NCBI GenBank assembly: GCA_947575745.1
Contig: CANPOS010000013.1
Coordinates: 1 to 43,918, forward strand
Direction of reading: 5' to 3'
Source of the DNA: an uncultured Clostridium sp.
GTDB taxonomy: Bacteria; Bacillota; Clostridia; TANB77; CAG-508
Length of the DNA: 43,918 nt
Shown: in pieces, positions 7,928 to 16,151 of the stretch
Layout of the letters: each line of letters opens with the position of its first letter
Position numbering within the stretch: position 1 is the first letter of the stretch
Notes under the pieces: generated by a model
What the model saw: the letters and a program-made list of their open reading frames with translations, nothing else
What the model was told of the DNA's origin: nothing
Databases searched by the model: none
Position numbers and translations under genes: made by a program

Positions 7928-9256
7928 TTATTTCAATATCTTCCATATGACAGTATTATATAGTGGTAATAATACCTTAAATTTTTCCATTATTAAGTCT
8001 GAAATACTTTCTTTAGTTTTCATTCTCTCATCATTTGGGCTAAATCTAAACATAATAGATGAATGACTTCCATCATTGTCATTTTTCAAATAAAATTCTG
8101 GAAACCTTTCTATATCATCTTTATCTAATGAAAATATAATATCTGATTGTTCTTTATATGGTGACCATATAGTCCATTCTAGATTATTTCCCTTTAATTT
8201 TTTTAGTTCTTCTACTATCTTACTTCTTATTTGATTTGTATTATTTTCTAATTCCTGCCTTAAAAACTTTCTGTCTACTGCATCACTTGCTACAGCATGA
8301 TATATTCCAATTTCAAAACATCTTAGGCTGATGCTAAATTGCATACATGCATATTTATGAAAGCTAAAGTTTTTAACTTCATCATTATTTAATTCGTCGA
8401 TTTCTTTTTTACTTCTTCCAAATCTAACACCTAACCAATTTACTTTATAATGATTATACATATTTGGAGATATAGAAGATGTTATATTTTCATCATTCCA
8501 ATGATTATATAGACCTATATTTTCACAATCTGATTTTATAATACTATTTATCGCTAATAGCTTATTTTTTATATTTTTCCTACTTTCTGTAATTTCTATA
8601 CCGTCTTCGTCTTCATGATATTCTTCAAATATTTCATAATCTTCTTTATTAAAATAAAATTCATTTAATTTATCATAAATTTCTGAAGTCTCTACATAGC
8701 TTTCTTTTCCTTTTATTGTATTCATCATATTAGTTAATCTTTTATATGAGACTTTTCTCATTTCTTCTATTCTTGCTTCATTATATTCTTTATATTTTTC
8801 TATAATTGCTTCATCAACATTTTTACCTTTTTCTTTACATCTTTCAAAAAACAGTCTTATACTGCTTTCACATTTTGTAATGTTTTCTCTATCTTCTTCT
8901 ATGTTATAAAATTCCATATTTTTCATAAGCCCACCATATGTTAAATTCGCAGATCCATATATCAACAAGTCTTCTTTTCCTTGTAAGTAGAAAGCTTTTG
9001 CATGCAAATTTTCTATTAAATATATATTTCCTATCTCTGCTAATTGCTTTAAAATTCTATGAGTATCTTTGTCTGTAAAGTCATATCTAGTATATATTGT
9101 TACATCATTTTTAGATAAATTGTTTTTTTGGATTATTTCTTTTAAAATATCAATTCCATACTGACTTATGTATGCAGTAGCAATTTGTATTTTTGTAACT
9201 CCTACCTTTTCCTTTAATTGATTTTCAATTAATTTATTTCCATATAATAATTTCAT
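7928..9256 (-). CDS. Phospholipase D-like (HKD) nuclease domain protein
   Basis: 442 residues from the ATG at 9256, chosen because GGAGG lies 5 bases before it; an upstream ATG at 9268 lacks a site. The N-terminal 150 residues form a PLD-like domain: HAKAFYLQGKEDLLIYGSAN gives the H-x-K-x4-D-x6-G-S-x-N motif near 90-108. Only one HKD motif is present, as in nucleases of this superfamily that work as dimers. The C-terminal 300 residues are helical, Asp/Glu/Lys-rich and unrecognised. A DNA- or RNA-processing or defence role is inferred. It is the gene just upstream of sigG. Confidence 0.7.
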   Translation of the reverse strand: MKLLYGNKLIENQLKEKVGVTKIQIATAYISQYGIDILKEIIQKNNLSKNDVTIYTRYDFTDKDTHRILKQLAEIGNIYLIENLHAKAFYLQGKEDLLIYGSANLTYGGLMKNMEFYNIEEDRENITKCESSIRLFFERCKEKGKNVDEAIIEKYKEYNEARIEEMRKVSYKRLTNMMNTIKGKESYVETSEIYDKLNEFYFNKEDYEIFEEYHEDEDGIEITESRKNIKNKLLAINSIIKSDCENIGLYNHWNDENITSSISPNMYNHYKVNWLGVRFGRSKKEIDELNNDEVKNFSFHKYACMQFSISLRCFEIGIYHAVASDAVDRKFLRQELENNTNQIRSKIVEELKKLKGNNLEWTIWSPYKEQSDIIFSLDKDDIERFPEFYLKNDNDGSHSSIMFRFSPNDERMKTKESISDLIMEKFKVLLPLYNTVIWKILK

Positions 9257-9339
9257 TTTAGCCTCCATTCTAGCTAATTTGCTCTAACAAATATTCCATA
9301 TAATAATCTTTTTCATTTTATTATCGAGAATGAAAGATG

Positions 9340-9604
9340 TTATTCTTTCTTTAATAAAATTAATGTCATTCCGTTTGTTAAAAGGTATTATCTTCTTGTC
9401 TATTCTTTTGTGATTAAATTCTTTTCTTACCATATTTAAGATAACTTGTCCTTGCCTATATCCATGTATTACAACAATTTCTTTTATCTTTGGTTCTGCT
9501 GTATCTATTGCCCTTTCTAAAAAAAATTTTGCTTCATTTTCTTCCATATTATGTAAGTCCACTATTACTTTTTCGTCTTCTGCAATAAACATATCTTCAA
9601 ACAT
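9340..9604 (-). CDS. Smr domain protein, read through one CGG +1 shift
   Basis: 87 residues when read +1 at CGG. Smr motifs in order: VDLHNMEENEAKFFLERAI (DLHG-like start), IVVIHGYRQGQ (the HGxGxG loop) and, after the shift, NKGMTLILLKKE, matching the conserved N-x-G-x-T strand that ends Smr domains. In frame 0 the sequence turns to KRNDINFIKERITSF and runs 29 residues further without family resemblance. The length with the shift is the usual size of a stand-alone Smr protein. Smr domains bind or nick branched nucleic acid, and some act on mRNA at stalled ribosomes. It lies 83 bases upstream of the PLD-like gene. Confidence 0.85.
9371..9373 (-). other. +1 recoding site 3 (AAA CGGA) in smr
   Basis: In-frame CGG at codon 78. 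Skipping C gives Lys-Gly-Met-Thr, restoring the Smr C-terminal strand and a stop 10 codons on. Confidence 0.9.
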
Positions 9605-9623
9605 ACAATCTCCTCCATAACAA

Positions 9624-9653
9624 GAAAAAAATAAGGAACTATTAAAAGTTCCT
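9624..9653 (-). terminator. Rho-independent terminator after secG
   Basis: Stem AGGAACT/AGTTCCT (9634-9653) with a 6-base loop, followed on the minus strand by TATTTTTTT. It lies 22 bases beyond the secG stop. Confidence 0.85.
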
Positions 9654-9674
9654 ATATTTATGTAATCTTTTATT

Positions 9675-9920
9675 TTATATATAGAAAATTGAGAGTACTA
9701 CTGCTAAAACTGCAAATGCAATTCCTAACATTATTGTCCATCTTTTCATTCTTCCTTCTTTAGTTCTACCTTTATTTTGATTGTAGAAATTATTTGAGCT
9801 AGAACCTGTAACTGTCGAAGTTACTCCTGAACTTTCTTTGGACTGAATTAATGATAATATTATTAATGCCACTGCTACTACTACATATACTACCATTAAT
9901 ATGTTCTTTATAATCTCCAT
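9675..9920 (-). CDS. secG: Preprotein translocase subunit SecG
   Basis: 81 residues, normal for Gram-positive SecG, the small accessory subunit of the SecYEG channel. Two membrane helices (about 8-26 and 61-81) flank a polar loop with IQSKESSGVTSTVTGSSSN, the conserved Ser/Gly-rich stretch of the family. The ribosome site AAAGGAA precedes the ATG. It is followed by a strong terminator and preceded by a weaker hairpin after tyrS. Confidence 0.92.
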   Translation of the reverse strand: MEIIKNILMVVYVVVAVALIILSLIQSKESSGVTSTVTGSSSNNFYNQNKGRTKEGRMKRWTIMLGIAFAVLAVVLSIFYI

Positions 9921-9945
9921 TTAGTCTTATCATTCCTTTCTTAAA

Positions 9946-9967
9946 AGGAAAACATTTTTGTTTTCCT
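9946..9967 (-). terminator. Hairpin between tyrS and secG
   Basis: Perfect 8-bp stem AGGAAAAC/GTTTTCCT with a 6-base loop and a short TTTT on the minus strand. It is probably a weak terminator after tyrS, allowing some read-through into secG. Confidence 0.6.
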
Positions 9968-10028
9968 AATATGCAATTTCAATTTTAACATATTTATTAT
10001 TTAATTGCAATTATTTTATAAAAAAATT

Positions 10029-11246
10029 TTAACTTATTTCTAATTTATGATATATTTTCTTACCTTTTTTTATTATAGCATGCCCTTCTGCAAAATTTTT
10101 TTCTGATAAATTATAATTAATATCTAGGATTTTTTCTTCATTTAATGTAATTCCACCTTGTTCTATTAACTTTCTTGCCTGTCCTTTTGAAGGTGCAATT
10201 CCTACAGTTACTATTGCATCTACTAAAGATATATTTTTATTTTCTATTTTAGTTGTTGGCATGTTATCTATGTTTCCGCTTCCCTCAAATAATGCTTTAG
10301 CTGTTTCTTCTGCTTTTTTTGCTTCTTCTTCCCCATGTATTAACTTTGTTATTTCAAAAGCTGCTATTTTCTTAGCTTCATTTATTTTTTCATCCTTTAA
10401 AGCTACTAATCTTTCTACTTCTTCGTCTGGTAAAAACGTTAAAAGCTTTAAAACTTTCTCAACTTCTGTATCTCCAATATTTCTCCAATATTGATAAAAT
10501 TCATAAGGTGTTGTTTTATCTGGATTTAGCCATAAAGCCCCTTTTGCTGTTTTTCCCATTTTCTTTCCATCTGCTGTTGTAAGTAGCTTAAAAGTTAATC
10601 CATAAGAATCTTCTGAACCTACTTTTCTTATTAACTCAACTCCACCAATTATATTTGACCATTGATCGTTTCCACCTATTTGCATTTTACAATCATAATT
10701 GTCATGTAAATATAAAAAGTCATAACTTTGTAATAACATATATCCCATTTCAAAGAATGTAAGTCCTGTTTCTAATCTTGCTTTATAGCATTCTGCCGCA
10801 AGCATTCTATTTACTGAAAATAAAGTTCCTATTTTTTTCATGAAATCTATGTAATTTAATTCCAATAGCCAATCTGCATTGTTTACAATTATTGCTGCAT
10901 TTTCTCCTTCAAATGATACAAATCTTTCTGCTTGTTTTTTTATACAAGCAACATTATGATCTAATTGTTCTCTTGTAAGCATTTGCCTCATGTCTGTTCT
11001 TCCCGATGGATCTCCTATTGTCGCTGTTCCTCCACCCATTAAAATGATTGGTCTATGTCCTGCTTTTTGAAGTCTTGCTGCTACCATCAATGCCACAAAA
11101 TGTCCGATGTGCATACTATCTGCTGTTGGATCTATGCCGATATAAAATCTAACACTTTCTTTTTGAAATAGCTCTCTCATTTCTTTTTCATGTGTTAATT
11201 GCTCTATATATCCTCTATCTTCTAGTTCTTTTATTATATCTTGCAT
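10029..11246 (-). CDS. tyrS: Tyrosyl-tRNA synthetase
   Basis: 405 residues, full length for the bacterial TyrRS. It charges tRNA-Tyr with tyrosine. Class I signatures: HIGH at 46-49 and KMGKT (the KMSKS loop) near 233. GGNDQWSNI and tyrosine-site residues are in place. The C-terminal 60 residues form an S4 RNA-binding domain (SKGQARKLIEQGGITLN). The start has a GGGGGAAGGA ribosome site. Although clostridial tyrS is often T-box controlled, I see no T-box antiterminator in the 170 bases upstream. Confidence 0.95.
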   Translation of the reverse strand: MQDIIKELEDRGYIEQLTHEKEMRELFQKESVRFYIGIDPTADSMHIGHFVALMVAARLQKAGHRPIILMGGGTATIGDPSGRTDMRQMLTREQLDHNVACIKKQAERFVSFEGENAAIIVNNADWLLELNYIDFMKKIGTLFSVNRMLAAECYKARLETGLTFFEMGYMLLQSYDFLYLHDNYDCKMQIGGNDQWSNIIGGVELIRKVGSEDSYGLTFKLLTTADGKKMGKTAKGALWLNPDKTTPYEFYQYWRNIGDTEVEKVLKLLTFLPDEEVERLVALKDEKINEAKKIAAFEITKLIHGEEEAKKAEETAKALFEGSGNIDNMPTTKIENKNISLVDAIVTVGIAPSKGQARKLIEQGGITLNEEKILDINYNLSEKNFAEGHAIIKKGKKIYHKLEIS

Positions 11247-11284
11247 TTTCCTTCCCCCTTAACAAATAGGTTACTTTTTGGCTT

Positions 11285-11313
11285 ATTCTACCATATTTGA
11301 GTGCAAAAGTAAA
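11285..11313 (-). promoter_or_regulatory. SigA-type promoter of tyrS
   Basis: Minus strand TTTACT, 17-base spacer, TAGAAT, about 40 bases before the tyrS start. Confidence 0.6.
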
Positions 11314-11358
11314 TAGTTAAAATGAAATTTTGCCTATTCTAAGCGGGATTTTTTATGC

Positions 11359-11387
11359 TTGCACTTTTGGTTTTGTTATGATATTAT
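11359..11387 (+). promoter_or_regulatory. SigA-type promoter of the small ORF
   Basis: TTGCAC, 17-base spacer, TATTAT. The ribosome site of the 51-residue ORF lies about 20 bases beyond the -10 box. Confidence 0.65.
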
Positions 11388-11421
11388 AGTTTTGTAAATT
11401 ACATGTATGGAGGTTAGTTAT

Positions 11422-11577
11422 ATGGGACAAAATAAAAAAAATATAAAGATTATTTCTGGTAATGGAAAAGATTTAGATATTTCTCCTGTGTCTAATCATA
11501 TTCCTCCTACTAAACCTAAAATTAATAAAAATAATAAGAAAATTGTAATACCAAATGTTAATACTGACAAGAAATAA
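11422..11577 (+). CDS. Small basic protein, 51 residues
   Basis: ATG at 11422 with TGGAGG 8 bases upstream and its own promoter. The product is 51 residues, Lys/Asn-rich, with NIKIISGNGKDLDISPVSNH near the N-terminus and a basic tail. There is no membrane segment. I do not recognise a family. The good promoter and ribosome site and lack of CGG argue it is a real gene. It is the first gene of a short plus-strand block divergent from tyrS. Confidence 0.65.
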   Translation: MGQNKKNIKIISGNGKDLDISPVSNHIPPTKPKINKNNKKIVIPNVNTDKK

Positions 11578-11666
11578 TTTTGTTTTTTAATATTGATATA
11601 TTTAATAAATATCTATACTAAATGTCTAGATATTTATTGATATTTGCAAAAATTTTGGCAAAAATA

Positions 11667-11695
11667 TTGACAAATAGCTAATATTTCATTATAAT
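11667..11695 (+). promoter_or_regulatory. Consensus SigA promoter of tRNA-Met
   Basis: TTGACA, exactly 17 bases, TATAAT: a perfect consensus promoter. The tRNA starts 16 bases beyond the -10 box. Confidence 0.9.
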
Positions 11696-11710
11696 AGATG
11701 TTAGTCTTAT

Positions 11711-11787
11711 GGCGAAGTAGCTCAGTTGGCTAGAGCATCCGGTTCATACCCGGCAGGTCGAGAGTTCGAATCTCCCCTTCGCTACCA
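11711..11787 (+). tRNA. tRNA-Met (CAT), elongator type
   Basis: 77 bases including an encoded CCA end. Acceptor arm GGCGAAG pairs with CTTCGCT (one G-U), D-arm AGCTCAGTTGGCTAGAGC, anticodon loop TTCATAC (anticodon CAT), T-arm with GTTCGAATC. The paired first base argues for elongator rather than initiator tRNA. The anticodon stem seems to have a T-C mismatch at its outer pair. Confidence 0.95.
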
Positions 11788-11798
11788 AATTATAATTG

Positions 11799-11828
11799 AA
11801 AATAGCTAGTTTTAAAACTAGCTATTTT
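11799..11828 (+). terminator. Terminator after tRNA-Met
   Basis: Perfect 15-bp palindrome AAAATAGCTAGTTTT / AAAACTAGCTATTTT, 12 bases after the tRNA, ending in TTTT. Confidence 0.75.
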
Positions 11829-11870
11829 GACTATCAATACTCTATAATATTGTAAAGGAGGATGATAATA

Positions 11871-12146
11871 ATGGTATATACACTTTGTAAATATCCAGAT
11901 GAAACAGAAGTAGTTTTCTCAGACATTTGTAAAAAAGATAATGGAGAAGAATATATCCATGTTACTTTTGAAAGGCCAACAGAGCATGGATTTGATACAG
12001 TTGTTTTTGAACTTCCTAGCTATAAAATTATAGAAAGAGATGGGCAATACTCAGACGAGGAAGTAGAAGAATTCAGACAAATTGTAGAAAGAGGAGCACA
12101 TTTATTTTTTAAATATGCTCGTGAAGGAGGTCTTAAATTTGCCTAA
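11871..12146 (+). CDS. Hypothetical protein, partner of DUF4160
   Basis: 91 residues from the ATG at 11871, chosen because AAAGGAGG lies 9 bases before it; the ATG at 11862 abuts the ribosome site. It is acidic, with a beta-rich N-terminus (VYTLCKYPDETEVVFSDI) and a helical C-terminus rich in Glu (YSDEEVEEFRQIVERGAHLF). No membrane segment. Its end overlaps the start of the DUF4160 gene by 8 bases, so the two are translationally coupled. DUF4160 genes commonly occur in such two-gene, toxin-antitoxin-like units, but that function is not shown here. Confidence 0.7.
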   Translation: MVYTLCKYPDETEVVFSDICKKDNGEEYIHVTFERPTEHGFDTVVFELPSYKIIERDGQYSDEEVEEFRQIVERGAHLFFKYAREGGLKFA

Positions 12147-12418
12147 TCTATTAGAAATAATGCGGATATAAAATTTATTTTTGGTCAAATGAAAATAATG
12201 AGCCGATCCATGTTCATGTTTCAAAAGGGAAACCAACTAGCAATTCAACTAAGATTTGGCTTACAAAAGCTGGTGGTTGTATATTAGCTAATAATTTAAG
12301 TCAAATCCCAAATAATGAATTAAATCATATATTAGATATTATTGCATTAAATTATTTTAGAATTGTTGAAAAGTGGAAAGAAGTACAAAAGCAAAACCCA
12401 GTTAAATTTTTCTGCTAA
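12139..12418 (+). CDS. DUF4160 protein, read through one CGG +1 shift
   Basis: 92 residues. The start is TTG at 12139 with AAGGAGG 8 bases upstream, inside the end of the previous gene. Eight codons later an in-frame CGG is followed by ATA TAA, a stop in frame 0. Reading +1 at CGG gives GYKIYFWSNENNEPIHVHV, the hallmark DUF4160 start with the I-H-V-H-V box, then KIWLTKAGG and a helical end at a TAA at 12416-12418. Without the shift there is no start codon for this 84-codon open region and it goes unannotated. A strong terminator follows at 12538. Confidence 0.85.
12163..12165 (+). other. +1 recoding site 4 (ATG CGGA) in DUF4160 gene
   Basis: In-frame CGG at codon 9, the only plus-strand site. 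Frame 0 stops two codons later; +1 gives Gly-Tyr-Lys-Ile-Tyr. Confidence 0.88.
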
Positions 12419-12537
12419 TTTATATTATTTTAATACTTTCTTTTATTATTTTCTCATATATTAAACTATACAATACTATTTTAAAAAATACAAGCGAGTA
12501 AAACAAATTTTCTTTTTATTTTTCTTAATTACTCGTC

Positions 12538-12566
12538 AAAAAAGCCCTCTTTGTGAGGGCTTTTTT
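12538..12566. terminator. Bidirectional terminator
   Basis: Stem AAAAAAGCCCTC/GAGGGCTTTTTT with a 5-base loop. It serves the plus-strand DUF4160 unit and could also serve the minus-strand genes ending at 12737. Confidence 0.9.
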
Positions 12567-12567
12567 A

Positions 12568-12707
12568 TTGTATAGGAAAATCAACTTTTATCTTGACCCT
12601 ATGTAAATTTTTCCTATACAACAAGGTTAATTTACCTTAGGCAGTGCAATAATTGCGAAGCAATTTTGCACATGTGTGTCGAAAGCTTTGCTTTCGCTAA
12701 CGCACGA
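12568..12707. repeat. Cluster of inverted repeats in the convergent gap
   Basis: The gap between convergent genes (12419-12736) holds no gene. After the terminator come a 13-bp inverted repeat TTGTATAGGAAAA / TTTTCCTATACAA (12568-12620), an imperfect hairpin GTGCAATAATTGC / GCAATTTTGCAC (about 12645-12672), and a hairpin around CGAAAGCTTTGCTTTCG (about 12679-12695). They resemble the non-coding hairpin elements at 38862 and 41385 in style but not in detail. Confidence 0.55.
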
Positions 12708-12736
12708 TTTTCTTATATGTTTAAATTAGAGAACAA

Positions 12737-13102
12737 CTAACTTCTCTTATTATTTCTTGCCTTAATAATTTTTTCTTTATAATTACTTAATTTATTTCTA
12801 TAAGCACAAATATTTTCTTCTAACGTATTAATTTGCTCTTCGTAAAGCTTAATTAATTCTTCTTTTTCGTAACTTGATAAATCATTTTCTTTTATGTCTC
12901 CATTTTCATATTTTGTTTGTATATTTAATATGTCTTGTTCTTTTCGTAGCATATCTAATGTTACTGTATTTTTATCATATTTTTTTTCAATATTTGCCTC
13001 AGTTTTGTTTTGTCCTTTTTTATTAAATATTCTTTTTAAAAATATACCTATTTTTTCAAATAAATTTAGCTTTTCTTTTTTTATTAACATTTTTTCTTGC
13101 AT
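12737..13102 (-). CDS. Hypothetical coiled-coil protein
   Basis: 121 residues, very rich in Lys, Glu and Asn. The first 30 residues contain an amphipathic stretch, LFEKIGIFLKRIFNKKGQN, similar in pattern to the start of the 72-residue protein at 16152-16370 (EFFKRIFSKEEQ). Residues 45-115 are predicted-looking coiled coil with heptad spacing of Leu/Ile. No signal peptide or known domain. It lies 12 bases after the pentad-repeat gene, so it is the last gene of that unit. Confidence 0.6.
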   Translation of the reverse strand: MQEKMLIKKEKLNLFEKIGIFLKRIFNKKGQNKTEANIEKKYDKNTVTLDMLRKEQDILNIQTKYENGDIKENDLSSYEKEELIKLYEEQINTLEENICAYRNKLSNYKEKIIKARNNKRS

Positions 13103-13114
13103 TATAATACCTAC

Positions 13115-16036
13115 CTATTTTTGTTCTTGAGACTCTTTACTTCCATCTAATCCTACATAATCTTCTAATAATTTTTGAGCTTCTTGCAAATTAATTTTTA
13201 GCTTATCTGCTACTTGTTGCAAATTTGCTTTTTTTAGCTTCAACTCTTCTAACAATGTTTGATCTAGTTTAGGATTTTCTGGGTTATCCACTTGCTTATG
13301 TTCTCCCCAAGAATTATATCCAGCTTCATTATAACCTTCTTTATCATATCCAAACCTATTATATCTTGTTCCTGTTTCAACATGAATACCAACTCTATCA
13401 AATCCATTTCTATCATAGCCTGCTCTATTGTATCCTTCTTCATCATATCCTTCAATATCATAACCTTCTGGATTAAATTCAGTTCCTGTTTCTTTATGTA
13501 TGCTAATAATATAAGTATTTTTCTCAAAATCACCATACATTACAAAATATCTACATTTTGGTTCTTCGTTTTGATATATTATTTTAAATCCACTTCTTAG
13601 ATATCCTTCTGCATCATAGCCATTTACGTTATATCCTTCTTTGTCATATATCGTTTTTGTTTCTCTATGTATTCCTTCCCCATCAAATCCTCTTGCATCA
13701 TAGCCTTCTCTGTCTATTCCATATGCATTATAGCCTTGTCTGTCATATCGATCTTTGTCATAACCATATTTATCATAACCTTCTGTGTCAAATTTTGTAC
13801 CTGTGTCTTTGTGTATTCCGTTTATATCAAATCCTTTTCTATCATAGCCATCTTTATCATAGCCCCATGAATCATATCCTTGTGGATCAAATCCAGTTCC
13901 CGTTTCTTTATGTGTTCCATGGTCATCGAATCCATATATATCATAACCTAGCCTATCATATCCATTCACATCATAACCTTCTGGATTAAAGCTTGTGCCT
14001 GTTTCTTTATGTATCCCTTCTTTATCAAAGCCTTTTTGATCATAACCTTCTCTGTCATGCAAACTAAAATCATATTTTGACTTAGTATTTCTATTAATTC
14101 CATTTCTATTAAATCCTCTTGAATCATAACCCTCTCTATCATATCCTTGTGCATTATATCCATCTTCGTCATAGTAGTCTTGCGTATAAACACATATCCC
14201 CTCTCTATTAAATCTTCTAAAATCTATTCCATCACGATCATATCCATCTGGGGCAAAATAATCTTGTGTTATTTTGTGTATACCTTCTCTATTAAAACCT
14301 TTTCTATCATAGCCATCTTTATCTTCTCCAAATTTATCATAACCTTCTGGATCAAATTTCGTTCCTGTTTCTTTATGTATTCCTTTCCTATCAAAACCCG
14401 CTTGATTATAGCCTTGTATGTCGTATCCTTCTTCATCATACTTGCTCTTAGTCTCTTTATGTATTCCTTGTCTATTAAATCCTTCTCTATTATATCCATC
14501 TTCGTCATAACCTTCTGGGTTGAATCTAGTATTTGTTTCTTCATGTTTTCCATATTTATCAAATCCTGTTTCTGTAAACCCTTCTCTATCATAGCCCTTT
14601 AGATTATACTTAGTTCCTGTTTCTTTATAAATTCCTAATCTATCATAACCTTTCCTATCGTATCCTTCTTCATCATAACCTTGAACATCATAACCAGCAG
14701 TATCATATTTTGCTCCTGTTTTTCTATGTATTCCATTTATGTCAAACCCTCTTATATCATAGCCATCTGGACTATATTTAGTTCCTGTTTCTTTATGTAC
14801 ACCTCCTTCATTAAAGCCTTCTCTGTTATACCCTTCTTTATTAAATCCCATGTTATTATAGCCATTACTATAATAACCTTCTACATTATATCTTCTTTCT
14901 GTTAAACCATCAATTCCGCTTCTATCGAATCTATTTTTATTAAACCCAAATCTGTCAAACCCTTCTTCATCATATCCATCTTTGTCATAGCCATCTATAT
15001 CAACTAATGTCCCTGTATCCTTGTTTATTCCTTGTCTATTAAAGCCTTGTTTATTAAAACCTTCTCTATCATAGCCATCTTTATCATAGCCTTTTATATT
15101 AAATCCTTCTGGATTAAATTTAGTTTCTGTGTCTTTGTGCTCTCCAAATCTGTCAAATCCATTTCTATCATAGCCATCTTTGTCATAGCCATAAATATCA
15201 TAACCTTCTGAATCAAATTCAGTACCTGTTTCTTTATGTTTTCTACCCCAATCAAAACCTTTTCTATTATAGCCATTTTCGTCATAACCATTTCTGTCAT
15301 AACCTTCTGGATCAAATTTAGTCCCTGTTTCTTTGTGTATTCCCCTTATATTAAAACCTTTTTCATCATAGCCATATCTATCATAGCCTTTTCTGTTAAA
15401 TCTAGTTCCTGTTCCTTCGTGTATTCCTCTTGTATTAAAACCTTTTCTATCATAGCCATTTTTGTTGTATCCATCTTCATCATATCCGTCTTTATCATAA
15501 CCTCTTTTATCATAATAATCTCTTGTATCTCTATGTTTTCCATATTTATCAAAGCCATTTCTATTGTAACCATCTAGATTAAATTCAGTTCCTGTATCTT
15601 TGTGTAGTCCTCTTATATTAAATCCATTTCTATCATAGTCATCTTTATCATAACCATAGATATCATAACCTTCTGAATCAAATTTCGTACCTGTGTCTTT
15701 GTGTATTCCTTTTTTGTTAAATCCATGTTTATTGTAACCTTCTTTGTTATATCCTCCTGCGTCAAACCCTTCTTTATCATATATAGTTCTTGTATCCTTA
15801 TGTCTTCCATATATGCTAAATCCATCTTTATTATAGCCATCTGGACTAAATAGTGTTCCTGTTTCCTTATGTATCCCTTCTTCATCAAATCCTTCTCTGT
15901 TATACCCAAATCTATCAAGTCCATTTCTATCATAGCCATCTTTATCATAACCTAATATATCATAACCAGCAGTATCAAATCCTTCTTTATTAAAACCTTC
16001 TCTTGTAAAGTCAATTCTACTATCTTTCCTTGCCAT
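13115..16036 (-). CDS. 973-residue protein of Gly-aromatic-Asp pentad repeats
   Basis: 973 residues, almost entirely five-residue units G-(Y/F)-(D/N)-x-x, broken every 20-40 residues by a spacer of the form G-I-H-K-E-T-G-T-K-F-D-P-E. A rough count gives over 120 pentads. No signal peptide, no membrane segment, no Cys cluster. The C-terminal 60 residues change to a Lys/Leu helical tail (QTLLEELKLKKANLQQVAD). D-x-D-G-type spacing suggests cation binding, and the strict period suggests a solenoid; both are inference. It is not the A(D/N)Lxx pentapeptide family. It has a ribosome site AGGAGAAG and its own promoter. No in-frame CGG occurs in the gene. Confidence 0.85.
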   Translation of the reverse strand: MARKDSRIDFTREGFNKEGFDTAGYDILGYDKDGYDRNGLDRFGYNREGFDEEGIHKETGTLFSPDGYNKDGFSIYGRHKDTRTIYDKEGFDAGGYNKEGYNKHGFNKKGIHKDTGTKFDSEGYDIYGYDKDDYDRNGFNIRGLHKDTGTEFNLDGYNRNGFDKYGKHRDTRDYYDKRGYDKDGYDEDGYNKNGYDRKGFNTRGIHEGTGTRFNRKGYDRYGYDEKGFNIRGIHKETGTKFDPEGYDRNGYDENGYNRKGFDWGRKHKETGTEFDSEGYDIYGYDKDGYDRNGFDRFGEHKDTETKFNPEGFNIKGYDKDGYDREGFNKQGFNRQGINKDTGTLVDIDGYDKDGYDEEGFDRFGFNKNRFDRSGIDGLTERRYNVEGYYSNGYNNMGFNKEGYNREGFNEGGVHKETGTKYSPDGYDIRGFDINGIHRKTGAKYDTAGYDVQGYDEEGYDRKGYDRLGIYKETGTKYNLKGYDREGFTETGFDKYGKHEETNTRFNPEGYDEDGYNREGFNRQGIHKETKSKYDEEGYDIQGYNQAGFDRKGIHKETGTKFDPEGYDKFGEDKDGYDRKGFNREGIHKITQDYFAPDGYDRDGIDFRRFNREGICVYTQDYYDEDGYNAQGYDREGYDSRGFNRNGINRNTKSKYDFSLHDREGYDQKGFDKEGIHKETGTSFNPEGYDVNGYDRLGYDIYGFDDHGTHKETGTGFDPQGYDSWGYDKDGYDRKGFDINGIHKDTGTKFDTEGYDKYGYDKDRYDRQGYNAYGIDREGYDARGFDGEGIHRETKTIYDKEGYNVNGYDAEGYLRSGFKIIYQNEEPKCRYFVMYGDFEKNTYIISIHKETGTEFNPEGYDIEGYDEEGYNRAGYDRNGFDRVGIHVETGTRYNRFGYDKEGYNEAGYNSWGEHKQVDNPENPKLDQTLLEELKLKKANLQQVADKLKINLQEAQKLLEDYVGLDGSKESQEQK

Positions 16037-16085
16037 ATTCTTCTCCTATTATTTATATTTTGAGTTTACATATAACACTACTTAT

Positions 16086-16114
16086 ATTATACAATAACTA
16101 CACTTTGTTATCAA
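16086..16114 (-). promoter_or_regulatory. SigA-type promoter of the pentad-repeat gene
   Basis: Minus strand TTGATA, 17-base spacer, TATAAT, about 50 bases before the gene start at 16036. Confidence 0.8.
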
Positions 16115-16151
16115 GAGTTATTTCCTCTCTAACCTAGAAGATTTCAGTAAC

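Noticed and set aside
11247..11421. T-box leader for tyrS
   Set aside because: No antiterminator box or specifier stem could be seen; only a plain promoter.
13292..15948. Many open frames on both strands inside the pentad-repeat gene
   Set aside because: They are shadows created by the periodic codon pattern, without ribosome sites or family features.
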